Positions 16,487-26,269 of a stretch of DNA of 32,464 nucleotides are shown here, in pieces (within the stretch, counting starts at the first letter, position 1; each line of letters begins with the position of its first letter). The stretch lies in the IMG/VR virus record IMGVR_UViG_3300037487_000900, positions 1-32,464 of that record; one strand, given 5' to 3'. The notes under the pieces were generated by a model. The model had not been told where the DNA came from, made no database searches, and worked only from the letters and a program-made list of their open reading frames with translations. Made by a program: the position numbers and the translations under genes. The stretch comes from a virus.

Positions 16487-18493
16487 TTGGCAATAAAACC
16501 CATAAAAGAGCGTACTTTTGTAGCTGAGCAATACAAGGATTCTAGAGCAGAAGGGTATGTGACGTACTATACTAAAGCTAACTGGGATCGTTGGAATATG
16601 GCTACAGATCAGGTTGCTATCGATCTCGCAGCACATGAAGCTGATTATCAGACTGCGCTAGCCGCTTATGAGATGAAAGCAAAAGAGATTGCTGCTCAGC
16701 GTGAGTTTCTTACAAAGAAGCTAAGTGATATTTCAATGAAGCAAGCAGATGCTCAGGTAGATCAGGAAAAGTTCAAGGCAAAAGAAGAAGCGGCTAGAGA
16801 AGCTCAATACGCTGAAGATCTAACAGAGAGAGAGCAAAAGCTAGCTGTAGTTCCGAGCAGCTCTGCTTCACGCAGTTCTGGTTATGGATCAGGCAAAGGT
16901 GAATATACCTATCAGAATGCTGAAGATGATTTGCTTGATGAAATAACAACTACTGGAAATAAGCGGAAGCGAGCTGATAGTTCGATTTCTCTATTCAATA
17001 AAGTAACTCCCGAATCATTACCAAGTGCTGTTGCTAAGTTTGATAAAGCCACCAGACAAACATCATATGCTGGAGATTCTCAATCCGTTGAAGTTGCTGC
17101 CGCTGCCGCTGCTAATGCTGCTAAATCAGCACTTATAAATCAAGGCTTAACTGAAGAAGCTGCTGACGAAGCATTATTAGGTGCTATGGCAGGTTATCCC
17201 GATGTTATGGGAAATGTTGCTAAGGGTCGTGCTCGTATAGACGCAAAGGTTGCTGAGAAATCTGGATCTGGTTCCGGAAGAAGTCGCTCAAGTAGCCGTG
17301 GATCCTATCAGAAAGATTATGATATCTATAATCCAGCTCCTCTTGCTGACCAGCCACCAACAACTGCTTATGATGCTGAAAAAGCACGTATTGAGGCTGA
17401 GTTAGCTGGATTAGAGGCTACACCAGATGTTCCGAAACAAACTCCGTTTGATGCCATAACAGATGCTAGAAATATCTATAAAGATAAGTTTGGCCAACTT
17501 GGAGGGACTAAGTTAGGTGTCGGTGGCAAACCGGTTGGACATTATAAAGATCTAATGCCTTACGAGCTAACAAACGCTTTGGCTCAAACAGAATCATTCT
17601 TCAAAACTTATGTTGATGATTTTGTGTCTAAAGCAAGATTAGAAGCCAAGAGACAAGGAAGAGAGCTCACTGTAGATGAACTTAAGATTGCTGTTGAAGC
17701 TGGAAAGCAACGAGCAAGAGAAATCTTGTTTGGTGGAATGCCTGATGTACCAAGTGATCTAGGTTCAGAGTCTGATGCCGGATCTGAAACAGGGAATCCT
17801 CCGGTATCTACTCCTCCAACTTATAATCCTCCAGCAGAGACACCACCTCGTATTCCTGGACCACCCACTACACCTCCTGTAGTACCTCCCAATACTCAAC
17901 CAACTGATTCCGGATCAACAACTGGTCCTGATGGCTCGTCATCAGAAAATCCTCCAACAGTTCCAAAAACAAATCAGGAAGATATAGATTGGCTAAATAG
18001 TCCAGAAAATCCTCTAAATCATATTGGTACCTGGGACGGAAAAACACCATTAGACCCTGCTAGAGGGTATGGGCCAAACAAATATCCAGATTATGTAGAA
18101 CCGCCTCCGTGGAAGCCAACTCCTCAGCCTGGTTTGACTCCAGCATCAAAAGAACAAAAGCCTCCCGCTCCAAAAGAACAGCCAAAAGCTCCGCCACAAA
18201 CTGATGATGATAAGGATAAGAGCGCTAGAATAAATACATTCTTTAAGGGTGTTCAATCCATAGAGGATAATCCTAAGGCCGCAGCAAAAGGGATTACAAA
18301 AACTCCAGCTGGTCGGTTTGTAGCTGCTCTTTATGACATCAACAAATCTAAGGGTGCGGCAGCGCTGGGCATGAAAGAAATGACTGATCAGATTGTGCGT
18401 GAATACGCAGGAAACCCAGAGGCTCAAAGAAAAGCAGTACAAAGACTAGCAGAACTATCTATGCTTGATCTAAAATCTTCGAAACTCGGATAA
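16487..18493 (+). CDS. Internal virion / ejection protein, proline-rich C-terminal half (TTG start)
   Basis: A 668-aa protein starting at TTG 16487, six bases after a strong ribosome binding site (AGAGGAG); the first in-frame ATG is well inside the helical region. Residues about 35-130 are Ala/Glu/Lys/Gln-rich and probably coiled-coil. A Ser/Gly-rich linker lies near residue 255-275. Residues about 430-570 form a Pro/Thr-rich disordered region (PPAETPPRIPGPPTTPP), and the C-terminal ~90 residues are helical. The layout fits the middle protein of a three-protein ejection set (T7 gp14-15-16), but I see no enzymatic domain. Confidence 0.65.
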   Translation: MAIKPIKERTFVAEQYKDSRAEGYVTYYTKANWDRWNMATDQVAIDLAAHEADYQTALAAYEMKAKEIAAQREFLTKKLSDISMKQADAQVDQEKFKAKEEAAREAQYAEDLTEREQKLAVVPSSSASRSSGYGSGKGEYTYQNAEDDLLDEITTTGNKRKRADSSISLFNKVTPESLPSAVAKFDKATRQTSYAGDSQSVEVAAAAAANAAKSALINQGLTEEAADEALLGAMAGYPDVMGNVAKGRARIDAKVAEKSGSGSGRSRSSSRGSYQKDYDIYNPAPLADQPPTTAYDAEKARIEAELAGLEATPDVPKQTPFDAITDARNIYKDKFGQLGGTKLGVGGKPVGHYKDLMPYELTNALAQTESFFKTYVDDFVSKARLEAKRQGRELTVDELKIAVEAGKQRAREILFGGMPDVPSDLGSESDAGSETGNPPVSTPPTYNPPAETPPRIPGPPTTPPVVPPNTQPTDSGSTTGPDGSSSENPPTVPKTNQEDIDWLNSPENPLNHIGTWDGKTPLDPARGYGPNKYPDYVEPPPWKPTPQPGLTPASKEQKPPAPKEQPKAPPQTDDDKDKSARINTFFKGVQSIEDNPKAAAKGITKTPAGRFVAALYDINKSKGAAALGMKEMTDQIVREYAGNPEAQRKAVQRLAELSMLDLKSSKLG

Positions 18494-18499
18494 TAATAC

Positions 18500-21400
18500 A
18501 TGGCAAAACAACTAACATCCGAAGAGGCAGTAGCCTTAAGTAAGGCACGTAAGATCCCAGCATCAATGACTCCTCAGCAATACGCTGATTTTATTGGAGA
18601 TGCTGGAGTTAAGAAAGCCCTAGCTGCGCCAGTAGCTACAGTACCAGTTGTAGCAGCACCAGTTCAGACACCAAGCGTTAAACTGCCACCGAAAGCCACT
18701 ACGGCGGCTCTACCAGTCATTCCAGCAAAAGCAACATGGAACGGAACTGTTAAGCCGCAAGTAAAAACACTTGATGTATTGCCACTTGAAAGATCTTTAA
18801 AATCATCTGTCGTTATTCAACCAGAAAGTGGAATGGAGCCAAGATTATCTGAAAAGAGATTAGATGATCCTACTGGTGAAGATTATCTTGAAAAGATCTA
18901 TGACACCCAAACTGAGAAATATGAAGATGCTCTAAATCTATCTGATACGGCAAAAGAACAGCTAACACAGAAAGTAGATGATCTTGTCTCAGAACCTCGC
19001 ACACCATCAGGAGAACGTAGACCCTTAACTCCATCACCTCAAACAGTTGAGAGTATATTTGGTGGCGGAACACTCGGAACTATCCTTGGTGGATTAGCCC
19101 CACAAGAAATAGTATCTCCTCAGCAAGCAGCTGATCGTAAGGTAGAGGAAGATCTAGCATCAGCCGCTACCATGAAGTACAAAAGAGATAATCCCAAGAT
19201 GTTTGAAGGTCTAAGCCCTAAAGATCAAAACGATAGGATGCGTAAAGTATATAACGCATATCTATATGGTGAAGATCCGGGTTCTGTGGTCCTTAAAACA
19301 ATCAGTGACAGATTATTCACTCAAAAGATGCCATCAGGCTCTATCATTGAGTCGCCAATCACTACAGCTGCCAAGGTATTGAATATTCCAGAAGCAGGAA
19401 TAGTTGCTGGAGTTAAGAAGATTGGCGGAAAGCCATTTGTAGAATCTTTTGGCCAAGAGCTTAAATCAGGCATGGGTCTTATGGGTGGTGGTGCTGAGGC
19501 TGGTGCTGAACTTGGTAAGTGGTATGATCCAGAAGATAAGGAGCTACAGGATTTCCTTTCAAACGCTGGTGGTGTTGTCGGATTTGGAGCAAGTCTTCTT
19601 GTTCCACTAGATCTTGGTATTGGCTCTGCTGCCGCAGCAAGCGTTAAAGGTGCTACTGGTTCAGCAAAGGTAGCAGAAACATTTGGAAGATCTGGATTAG
19701 TTGCTGGAGCACGTGGTGGCGTTGCGGGTGGTATTGAGGGTGCGTGGGATGCTTACAAGTTAACTCCAAGAACAGGTGGAAATCTAGCAATCTCAAAAGA
19801 AGTAGAGAGATCATCTGCTGCCTTTCTAGAATCTCCAAAACTTAAAAGTACGACATCTTCTACATTAGATTTGGCAGCAGATCCTAATATTCAAAAGGCT
19901 GTTAACGAAGATAGAGCACTTGGTGAAGCATCCTTAAAGACTGGTGGCCCAGCTTATGACAAGTCTATCCTAGATGACGTTCTAGAACAAGAGTTTAATG
20001 CCCAAAAAGAATCTGGAAAGCATTCTAACTTTGATTCATTTGCTGATTACAAGAAAGCAGCAGAATCCTATGGTATTGACTTTACGAATACTGCTGGTAA
20101 GAGAGCAATAGACGCAGGAACGCCTCCTACAAATGTATTATCAAAAGAGGCAGAGACTGCCAAACTAAGGATTGGACAAAAAGGTCCACTTACATCCACG
20201 CATTTTGATGATCTAGCTACTGGTGGTAGATCCGATCTTTATTATCAGGCAGTTCTTGATTCTCTCGATGAAGATGTCAAGAAGGCATTACTTTCTGGAA
20301 GCACTATTAAGAGATCAGATCTTCTTCCAGCTATTGACTCATTTATGAATAAGGTTCGCGCACAAAATCCTAATCCATCAGATGTAAACAGGATTGCCGC
20401 TGATTTGAGCAACGAACTAGAATCAAGAGGAATAAGAATATCTGACAGAGTACTTGGTGGAACAAATGTTAGTACTGCTGGAAAGGGCGGATTTATTGTA
20501 CCATCATCAGGTACAGCCAGAGATGCGGTAGAAAAAGCTTTTAGAGTAGATACGGCAAGACGCATACTCAATAACTTCACATCGGAAACAGGTCTATCAG
20601 GAACACAGGTTAAGATTGGTGATATAACAATGTCAAGGCAAGATGCCAAGCGTGTTTTGTCTGATGTAAAATCAAAAGTTCCTGTTTTGGATAGTATCAG
20701 GGCGAAGTTCTCTGCTAATACATCGAAAGTTGTAGTTACTGATGATGAACTAAAAGTTCTTAATGATTATTTTCAAAAGCAGTTCTCTCCGATCATAGAA
20801 ACTAAGGGACTTGATGATTTACAAGTTCCATCGGCTAGACCAGTATCTTCATACTCTCCATACAGCACGCAACCAATACTTGAAAAGGTTGCTGAATCAG
20901 GATCAATATCTGCTGAGCAGTTTAATGGACTTGTTAGATCTGCTATAGCTATTGAGTCATCCGGAAAGGTATCAGCAAGGACTGGGCAAGATATTGCGAA
21001 TATTGGAACATCTCTTCTATCTAAAGACAAGAACGCTGAGTTTTCGCATTTTGTAAGAGAAACCTTCAAGCCAAAAGACTTCTCAGAGAATGCTGTTGGC
21101 GCAATGTTCATTGACTTTTCACGTAGATTTGTAGAACCTCAAAATAACTCTGGTTCAGCACAAGCTATTGTATCAGAAATCAATCAGCGCATGGCTACAC
21201 TACCTGATAGATTTAAAGCCTCTATGAGACAAGAGGAAGCAGCTCTTGGAAGGTTTAGTACCAAAAATAGGCCGATTGCTTTTGCCAATACACTTGTAAA
21301 AGAGTTTACTGAAGTTCCGCTTGTGATCACAAAGGAACAGGGCGCAGAGGAAATGTTCCTAACTAACTTTGCGGCCATGTTTGGCGGTTATGAAAGAACT

Positions 21401-24349
21401 ATAGATGCTATGGCTACAACAGGAAAGGGTCTTGAAGAAACCCATAAGTCTGGAGCTATCACTGTACAGGAAATGAGGGCATTAGCTTCTACATTAATGG
21501 AAGTTGAAGGTATCAAAAAGCATGTAGATGTCTTTGTTGCTGCTGTTGAATCTGGAGATAACGTTCAGGCTCTCAATACTCTTCAGCGCGTTCACGCAGA
21601 GTACTATGGTTATAGTATTGAACAGATCGTAACCAAATCGAAGAATCCTGATACACCTCTACGTAAAGCTCTAGAAGACGCTGGAAACAAAGCCTCTAAG
21701 AAACCAAGTGCTGATTTTTATTCAGCTAGATATAGTGGAGATAAGGGTTTTAGGTCCCCACTAGAATCATATGAAGCAGCATCAAGCCAAGCAATGGTTA
21801 TTGCTCCAGATAACTTCAAGGAAATGGTCGTGGGTAACTACTACACGAAATCACAGGCAAATATTATTGATCAGGTTATGGATAAGGCAGCTGTTTCGCA
21901 ACCAGAACTATTTCCATCCAAAGCAGTTATAAAAGATCTTTCCAGAAAAGATTTTGAAGTTATGCGTGCCGGCATTCTTCGTGGATTAGAGGCTAATCCA
22001 GCTAATAAACCGTTCATTGAATGGCTAAAATCAGTAGACCCTGTAAACCCTACGATAAATAGATCTTTAGAAGATCTTCTTGTTTCTGGTCTAGAAGATC
22101 GTGTTGCCTCTAGCTCATTATCAGGCGGCTCAAAATCAGGTTACGCAACAGAACTAGTATCTCTATTCAAGACCAAAGAGATCGCAGATGGCAAATCAGT
22201 TATAGATGTGATGTCTGGAGGTTCATATAGTAAGCTAGAAACAGAAGTACGTAAAGCAGTTGATAACTTAGCAACTCCTCCAGGTTCTGTATACGCTCAG
22301 ACTTATGGATCTACAATCTCTCAGGAAATGTCAAGCGAGATGTATGCTCAGGGTTTGGCTCATATCAAAAATGAACTTAAATCTCCGTATTCATCTTCTC
22401 TACAGGGTGTTGCTGAGAAGATCAGAAATATTCCATCAATCGCCAAGGATACCAAGGGTATCAAAACTCCTATAATCAAAGCAGCAAATCTAAAGTCTAT
22501 AACTGATACTATGGAAAGTATAAGTCTTGCTAAACAGTCAAATAAACTGGATCAGGTAGTTTCTGCTGGTGGAGATAGACTAATAGATGATATTGCCAAG
22601 GCAGAAGTAGCCTTCAAAAAGGCTCTAGACGGCTTAGATGAGTTGGAAAAAGATGCTGCTGGAGCTTATCTTGGGAAGGTTAAATCAAAGGCTATAGATA
22701 CACAAAATAGCAGGATTGCTGAGGCTCGTAAGCTTACAATGTCCACTCTTGAATGGATGTGGGATGGACTCGGAAAGATTAACAATATTGCGAAAGGCGG
22801 TGTGCTTGGAGGGAATCTTCCAGTTCCAAATATTGTCTATATCATGAACAACGTTCTTACCGCTCCATCTATCATTACTTCTAAGCTTGGCTTACGTCGT
22901 GGAGCTAAGTCTATTGGTACATTCTTTGATGCCGATCTACATGACATCATGGCATCTGTTTATATACCTACTGGAAAAGCTATAACTGACCGCGTAATCG
23001 TGACAGCGCCCGATGGTACAATACATACAACTAGCATGTTTAAAGATTATGTTGTAGGTGGACTTCTCGGACCTTCTCAGGGATCGGCAGAGCTTACAAA
23101 TGGTTTAATCCAAGATGCGATTAACTGGGCTGGAGCAACTCGCTTATATGGAGATAAGAGTCTAGCCTCCAAGGCTATTCAAAGAAACTTCTGGAACATG
23201 AATGGCATGAACTTTTGGAGTACTTTTGCTAACTCCTGTGATCAATACTACAGACTAGGCGTTCTTAAGTCTGCTCTTAAGGATGGCGAACAGTTAACAC
23301 AAGCTTCCAAACTAGCAAGAGAATCTCTGTTTGATTATGGAAACGTATCTCAAGCTGAACGTAATACAATAGCTCGCGTATTCTGGTTCTGGTCATTCCA
23401 ACGGGAAAGCTTTAGATCTGTAAGTACTAGCCTGCTTATGGATCCAAGAGCCCTAAAGGTTGCTTTTGCTCAGGGCCGTGGATGGAGTTACGTTTATGAT
23501 TTAACTTTTGGAGAAAACCCAGATGCTCCAGATTTAAGATATTCTATGAAAGATTACTCTGAGAGTAGAATGTATGTGAAGCTAGTAGAAGACGAAGAGA
23601 CTCAAAGAAGATATGCCGTATATGGCCCATCCATTCCTCAGATACAGGCAGTTGGAACTCTTATTGATTATCTAAGTATTCCTATAGCATTTGCCCTTAA
23701 CAATGATACACCTGAGGATTTTGCGAAGTCTGGAGTAAAGGCATTTGATGAAACCGTTGACATACTTACAAAGGGTGGCAATCCAGCAATACAGATTGTT
23801 GCCGCAGAAACATGGGGTATAGATACAAAAACTGGCAAAGATATCTCTGGATATCTCGATCCGAAGCTCATGTATTATGTTCGCAAAAATGAACAGATCG
23901 CAAAAATCTTTGATACTTTCGTTATGACTGAGCCCGTTCCTGAAGAAGAGGAAAAGCCTGGAGCTGGTTATTATCAAGGAAATCAATGGCGTATACCGCC
24001 AGATGATAAAATATCTCAGAAACGCTGGTTATTAATCAAGGCTTTGATGCTTGGAGTTGGCGTTCAAAGAACACTTGCTGATTACGGTCCACTAGCTCAG
24101 CAACTCAGCCCACCAGTTACTGATCCAACTCTGGATAATACACCAGATTTATTGCTAGATACTCAAAATGCTGAAACAAACTTTTGGCGTAATCTTGGTG
24201 TTATAACAGCTCAAGATGCTCCAATGATTGAAGAGATCCAAAGAGCAAATAGATATTCTACAGCAAGAGATATTCAAGAACTCAGTGGAACATCAGTTCC
24301 GATAGACCAACGTTATCAGACACCAGAATCACAGAAAGAGTCAGAATAA
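18500..24349 (+). CDS. Giant virion protein (1949 aa), likely ejected internal core protein
   Basis: The largest gene here, 18% of the genome. The N-terminal ~130 residues are Ala/Pro/Val-rich, then long helical Ser/Lys/Asp-rich stretches alternate with small hydrophobic Ala/Gly patches (about residues 320-420). A more conserved-looking C-terminal segment, about residues 1400-1640 (NIVYIMNNVLTAPS..., FDYGNVSQAERN, FWFWSFQRESFRS), resembles the membrane-associated region shared by very large proteins of other podophages. I find no transglycosylase, peptidase or polymerase motif by eye. Size and position match T7 gp16-like proteins that are ejected to make the DNA conduit. No frameshift is seen. 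Confidence 0.68.
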   Translation: MAKQLTSEEAVALSKARKIPASMTPQQYADFIGDAGVKKALAAPVATVPVVAAPVQTPSVKLPPKATTAALPVIPAKATWNGTVKPQVKTLDVLPLERSLKSSVVIQPESGMEPRLSEKRLDDPTGEDYLEKIYDTQTEKYEDALNLSDTAKEQLTQKVDDLVSEPRTPSGERRPLTPSPQTVESIFGGGTLGTILGGLAPQEIVSPQQAADRKVEEDLASAATMKYKRDNPKMFEGLSPKDQNDRMRKVYNAYLYGEDPGSVVLKTISDRLFTQKMPSGSIIESPITTAAKVLNIPEAGIVAGVKKIGGKPFVESFGQELKSGMGLMGGGAEAGAELGKWYDPEDKELQDFLSNAGGVVGFGASLLVPLDLGIGSAAAASVKGATGSAKVAETFGRSGLVAGARGGVAGGIEGAWDAYKLTPRTGGNLAISKEVERSSAAFLESPKLKSTTSSTLDLAADPNIQKAVNEDRALGEASLKTGGPAYDKSILDDVLEQEFNAQKESGKHSNFDSFADYKKAAESYGIDFTNTAGKRAIDAGTPPTNVLSKEAETAKLRIGQKGPLTSTHFDDLATGGRSDLYYQAVLDSLDEDVKKALLSGSTIKRSDLLPAIDSFMNKVRAQNPNPSDVNRIAADLSNELESRGIRISDRVLGGTNVSTAGKGGFIVPSSGTARDAVEKAFRVDTARRILNNFTSETGLSGTQVKIGDITMSRQDAKRVLSDVKSKVPVLDSIRAKFSANTSKVVVTDDELKVLNDYFQKQFSPIIETKGLDDLQVPSARPVSSYSPYSTQPILEKVAESGSISAEQFNGLVRSAIAIESSGKVSARTGQDIANIGTSLLSKDKNAEFSHFVRETFKPKDFSENAVGAMFIDFSRRFVEPQNNSGSAQAIVSEINQRMATLPDRFKASMRQEEAALGRFSTKNRPIAFANTLVKEFTEVPLVITKEQGAEEMFLTNFAAMFGGYERTIDAMATTGKGLEETHKSGAITVQEMRALASTLMEVEGIKKHVDVFVAAVESGDNVQALNTLQRVHAEYYGYSIEQIVTKSKNPDTPLRKALEDAGNKASKKPSADFYSARYSGDKGFRSPLESYEAASSQAMVIAPDNFKEMVVGNYYTKSQANIIDQVMDKAAVSQPELFPSKAVIKDLSRKDFEVMRAGILRGLEANPANKPFIEWLKSVDPVNPTINRSLEDLLVSGLEDRVASSSLSGGSKSGYATELVSLFKTKEIADGKSVIDVMSGGSYSKLETEVRKAVDNLATPPGSVYAQTYGSTISQEMSSEMYAQGLAHIKNELKSPYSSSLQGVAEKIRNIPSIAKDTKGIKTPIIKAANLKSITDTMESISLAKQSNKLDQVVSAGGDRLIDDIAKAEVAFKKALDGLDELEKDAAGAYLGKVKSKAIDTQNSRIAEARKLTMSTLEWMWDGLGKINNIAKGGVLGGNLPVPNIVYIMNNVLTAPSIITSKLGLRRGAKSIGTFFDADLHDIMASVYIPTGKAITDRVIVTAPDGTIHTTSMFKDYVVGGLLGPSQGSAELTNGLIQDAINWAGATRLYGDKSLASKAIQRNFWNMNGMNFWSTFANSCDQYYRLGVLKSALKDGEQLTQASKLARESLFDYGNVSQAERNTIARVFWFWSFQRESFRSVSTSLLMDPRALKVAFAQGRGWSYVYDLTFGENPDAPDLRYSMKDYSESRMYVKLVEDEETQRRYAVYGPSIPQIQAVGTLIDYLSIPIAFALNNDTPEDFAKSGVKAFDETVDILTKGGNPAIQIVAAETWGIDTKTGKDISGYLDPKLMYYVRKNEQIAKIFDTFVMTEPVPEEEEKPGAGYYQGNQWRIPPDDKISQKRWLLIKALMLGVGVQRTLADYGPLAQQLSPPVTDPTLDNTPDLLLDTQNAETNFWRNLGVITAQDAPMIEEIQRANRYSTARDIQELSGTSVPIDQRYQTPESQKESE

Positions 24350-24371
24350 ACAAACACGTCACTTATAGAGA
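24347..24371 (+). promoter_or_regulatory. Late-type promoter motif, copy 5 (before 24380)
   Basis: TAAAC, eight bases, then CACTTATAGAGA. It begins inside the end of the 1949-aa gene and ends 8 bases before the ATG at 24380; AGAGAGG is the ribosome binding site. It would drive the fibre and lysis genes. Confidence 0.65.
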
Positions 24372-24379
24372 GGATATTC

Positions 24380-24802
24380 ATGCCTATAACCGAAAAGCCA
24401 ATCAACGCAGTAAGCACAGGTGTAATCGCAACTGCGCTTACAAACGCATTTATAGCTCCTGTATCTCTTGATCTTTTCAGCGAGACAAGTCCAGATGGTT
24501 TCCCTTTGGCTGTCACTAATCTGAAGTTTAAGCTTTCAGCGTTTTACATCTATGTAACTACGATTGCTGCTGGCGCGACAGCGCTCACTCTCCAGGTATC
24601 TTCTGATGCTCTTGGTGATCGTATGCTTATCCCAGCAACTACGGCTACGTTAACTCCTGGATTTACTGATGCTACTAAGGGAAGCATTGTATTACGTGTA
24701 GACGTAGATATGAGTCTTATCACAGACAAGATCTTCTGGACTCTTAAGACAGATGCTGGAACATGTGTTGTAGCAGAAATAATCACAGTATTCGCGAGAT
24801 AA
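24380..24802 (+). CDS. Small beta-rich virion protein, unknown
   Basis: A 140-aa protein rich in Thr, Ala, Ile and Val with alternating strand-like segments (AFYIYVTTIAAGATALTLQVS; GSIVLRVDVDM). The pattern suggests a small beta-sandwich. It is the first gene behind promoter copy 5 and lies ahead of a fibre-like gene, so an appendage or fibre-adaptor role is plausible. I do not recognise a family. Confidence 0.62.
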   Translation: MPITEKPINAVSTGVIATALTNAFIAPVSLDLFSETSPDGFPLAVTNLKFKLSAFYIYVTTIAAGATALTLQVSSDALGDRMLIPATTATLTPGFTDATKGSIVLRVDVDMSLITDKIFWTLKTDAGTCVVAEIITVFAR

Positions 24803-24811
24803 GGAGCTATA

Positions 24812-25549
24812 ATGGGTGTTAATGACGTATTCGGTCCTACTGGTGGAACACCTCCTTCTGGAGCTGCTGGCGGAGATCTTTCTGGAACTTTCCCTTCTCC
24901 CACCGTAGCCAAGGTTGCCGGAGTAACTCCTGGTGTTGCCGGTCTTGCTGTTCTTGATGATGCTACAACTGTCGATATAGTTACGACATTAGGTCTTGGA
25001 TACATGGCCCCTCATGACCAAGATATCTTTACGAATACTCTTGCGAATGATAGTGCTGGAAACCCAAGTACATCTGGAGTTCTTCACGCTGTATTCGTTG
25101 GTAAAGTACAACGACCAGTTACTATAAACCATATATGCGCGTTTATGACAGCAGTAATGGGCTCAGCGAACCAAATAGGAGAGTTTGGCCTATTCTCTAC
25201 GCCTCTGCCTCCACAGGCAGCTGGCCAGACGCTAACATGCTTAGCTGTTGTTGGAGATACTGGAGTTCCAACAAATATAACTGCCTGGAACGCTGTGTCT
25301 CAGATCAAACAAAATGTTGTCGACCTAGCCTACACTGTGCCAGCCGGAACTTATCTATGGGTTGGTATGCGTACCGCGTGTACTGGTGGAACTGGAACTC
25401 AGCCAACATGGAGACGTGTTTTTCCTCTGGGAGATGGTCAGGCTTTATGGTGTGCTGCCTCTGGAGTTATAGTTGCTGCTGGTACTTATGTCGGCGCTGC
25501 CGCTGCTGTAGGGACTCAACCACCTAATATGTGGTGTACAAGGTTTTAA
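24812..25549 (+). CDS. Tail fibre-like / receptor-binding candidate
   Basis: A 245-aa protein, ribosome binding site AAGGAG. Residues 11-37 carry the GGTPPSGAAGGDLSGTFPSP motif followed by TVAKV, a Gly/Pro repeat typical of phage tail-fibre shafts (form G-A-GGDLSGTYPNPTV). The C-terminal ~150 residues form a beta-rich domain that could be the receptor-binding head; four Cys are scattered in it. Location before the lysis genes is typical of host-recognition genes. The fibre assignment rests on the shaft motif; the receptor role is inference. Confidence 0.68.
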   Translation: MGVNDVFGPTGGTPPSGAAGGDLSGTFPSPTVAKVAGVTPGVAGLAVLDDATTVDIVTTLGLGYMAPHDQDIFTNTLANDSAGNPSTSGVLHAVFVGKVQRPVTINHICAFMTAVMGSANQIGEFGLFSTPLPPQAAGQTLTCLAVVGDTGVPTNITAWNAVSQIKQNVVDLAYTVPAGTYLWVGMRTACTGGTGTQPTWRRVFPLGDGQALWCAASGVIVAAGTYVGAAAAVGTQPPNMWCTRF

Positions 25550-25560
25550 TAGGAGCTTAA

Positions 25561-25809
25561 ATGTATCAAGATCTAGAAGCTATTATCTCTGAACTAAGTT
25601 CTCATGATCCAAGTATAGACTGGCAAACTGTGTATTCGCGTGTTGATCTTGCTACATCTCAAGTAACTACTGATCTGGAAATAGCAAAACATCTAAAATA
25701 TATTCGTGGTGCGCTATTCTCTTATATATTAACTCAAGGCGTAGAAAATATGCCAGGGTTTCTTTTAAATATAGCAAAGACCGAACTGCTAAAGATAATC
25801 TGGCTGTAA
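25561..25809 (+). CDS. Small hypothetical protein before holin
   Basis: An 82-aa acidic helical protein with ribosome binding site AGGAG. The C-terminal half has hydrophobic stretches (GALFSYILTQGVENMPGFLLNI) that are amphipathic rather than clearly membrane-spanning. Its stop overlaps the holin-like start (TAATG), so it is probably part of the lysis operon. Function not recognised. Confidence 0.6.
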   Translation: MYQDLEAIISELSSHDPSIDWQTVYSRVDLATSQVTTDLEIAKHLKYIRGALFSYILTQGVENMPGFLLNIAKTELLKIIWL

Positions 25810-26099
25810 TGGAAACCCTATTATCGGCTATTCTCGGACCGTTTGGATCTCTCGTTATTCTCGCGGTTATCCTGTATGGTATTTACAAGATGGCAAACGA
25901 GAAAGCGTGGCCTATCATTGACAAATATGTCGATAATGTTGACACGAATATGAAGGCTATCCTGTCTGAACACAAAGCGGATAGAGAGGTATTCTCTTCA
26001 GCAATAACATCTCTTGTTGTTCGGATAGATAAGGTTGAGGAAAGCGTAGAAAGTATTCGCGATGATGTAAGTAAACTGTTAGATAGAAAGGATAAATAA
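25809..26099 (+). CDS. Holin-like membrane protein with coiled coil
   Basis: A 96-aa protein with one N-terminal transmembrane segment, residues about 6-27 (LSAILGPFGSLVILAVILYG). A charged helical tail with heptads follows (IDKVEESVESIRDDVSKLLD). Size, single membrane span and position two genes before an M15 endolysin make it the best holin candidate in this genome. A spanin-like role is the alternative, but there is no lipobox or Cys. Start overlaps the previous stop. Confidence 0.6.
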   Translation: METLLSAILGPFGSLVILAVILYGIYKMANEKAWPIIDKYVDNVDTNMKAILSEHKADREVFSSAITSLVVRIDKVEESVESIRDDVSKLLDRKDK

Positions 26100-26101
26100 T
26101 C

Positions 26102-26269
26102 ATGGAAGCAAAACAAGTCATTTCACACATTCCACTAAAGCAAGTTTTTCGTTTGATTGCTGATTTACTAAAGTTCGCTAAGGCGGGCATTAATGCCGAC
26201 GAGCGCGCTCAGCTTTTAGAAGATCTCGCACAGATTGCCCTAGCTGTAGCTCAGGATGTCGCTTCCTAA
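26102..26269 (+). CDS. 55-aa helical protein in lysis cassette
   Basis: A 55-residue gene between the holin-like gene and the endolysin. It has ribosome binding site AAAGGA about 11 bases ahead, and its stop overlaps the endolysin start (TAATG). The product is almost entirely helical (PLKQVFRLIADLLKFAKAGI, then ADERAQLLEDLAQIALAVAQ) and amphipathic, without a clear transmembrane span. Tight packing supports it being real. It could modulate lysis timing, as small genes in this place sometimes do; nothing in the sequence proves that. Confidence 0.7.
   Translation: MEAKQVISHIPLKQVFRLIADLLKFAKAGINADERAQLLEDLAQIALAVAQDVAS

Noticed and set aside
20245-20649. 134-codon open frame on the - strand
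   Set aside because: It lies wholly inside the 1949-aa gene on the opposite strand; low-complexity Ser/Leu-rich shadow.
24550-25005. 151-codon open frame on the - strand
   Set aside because: It is antisense to two well-supported virion genes and has no ribosome binding site or recognisable domain.
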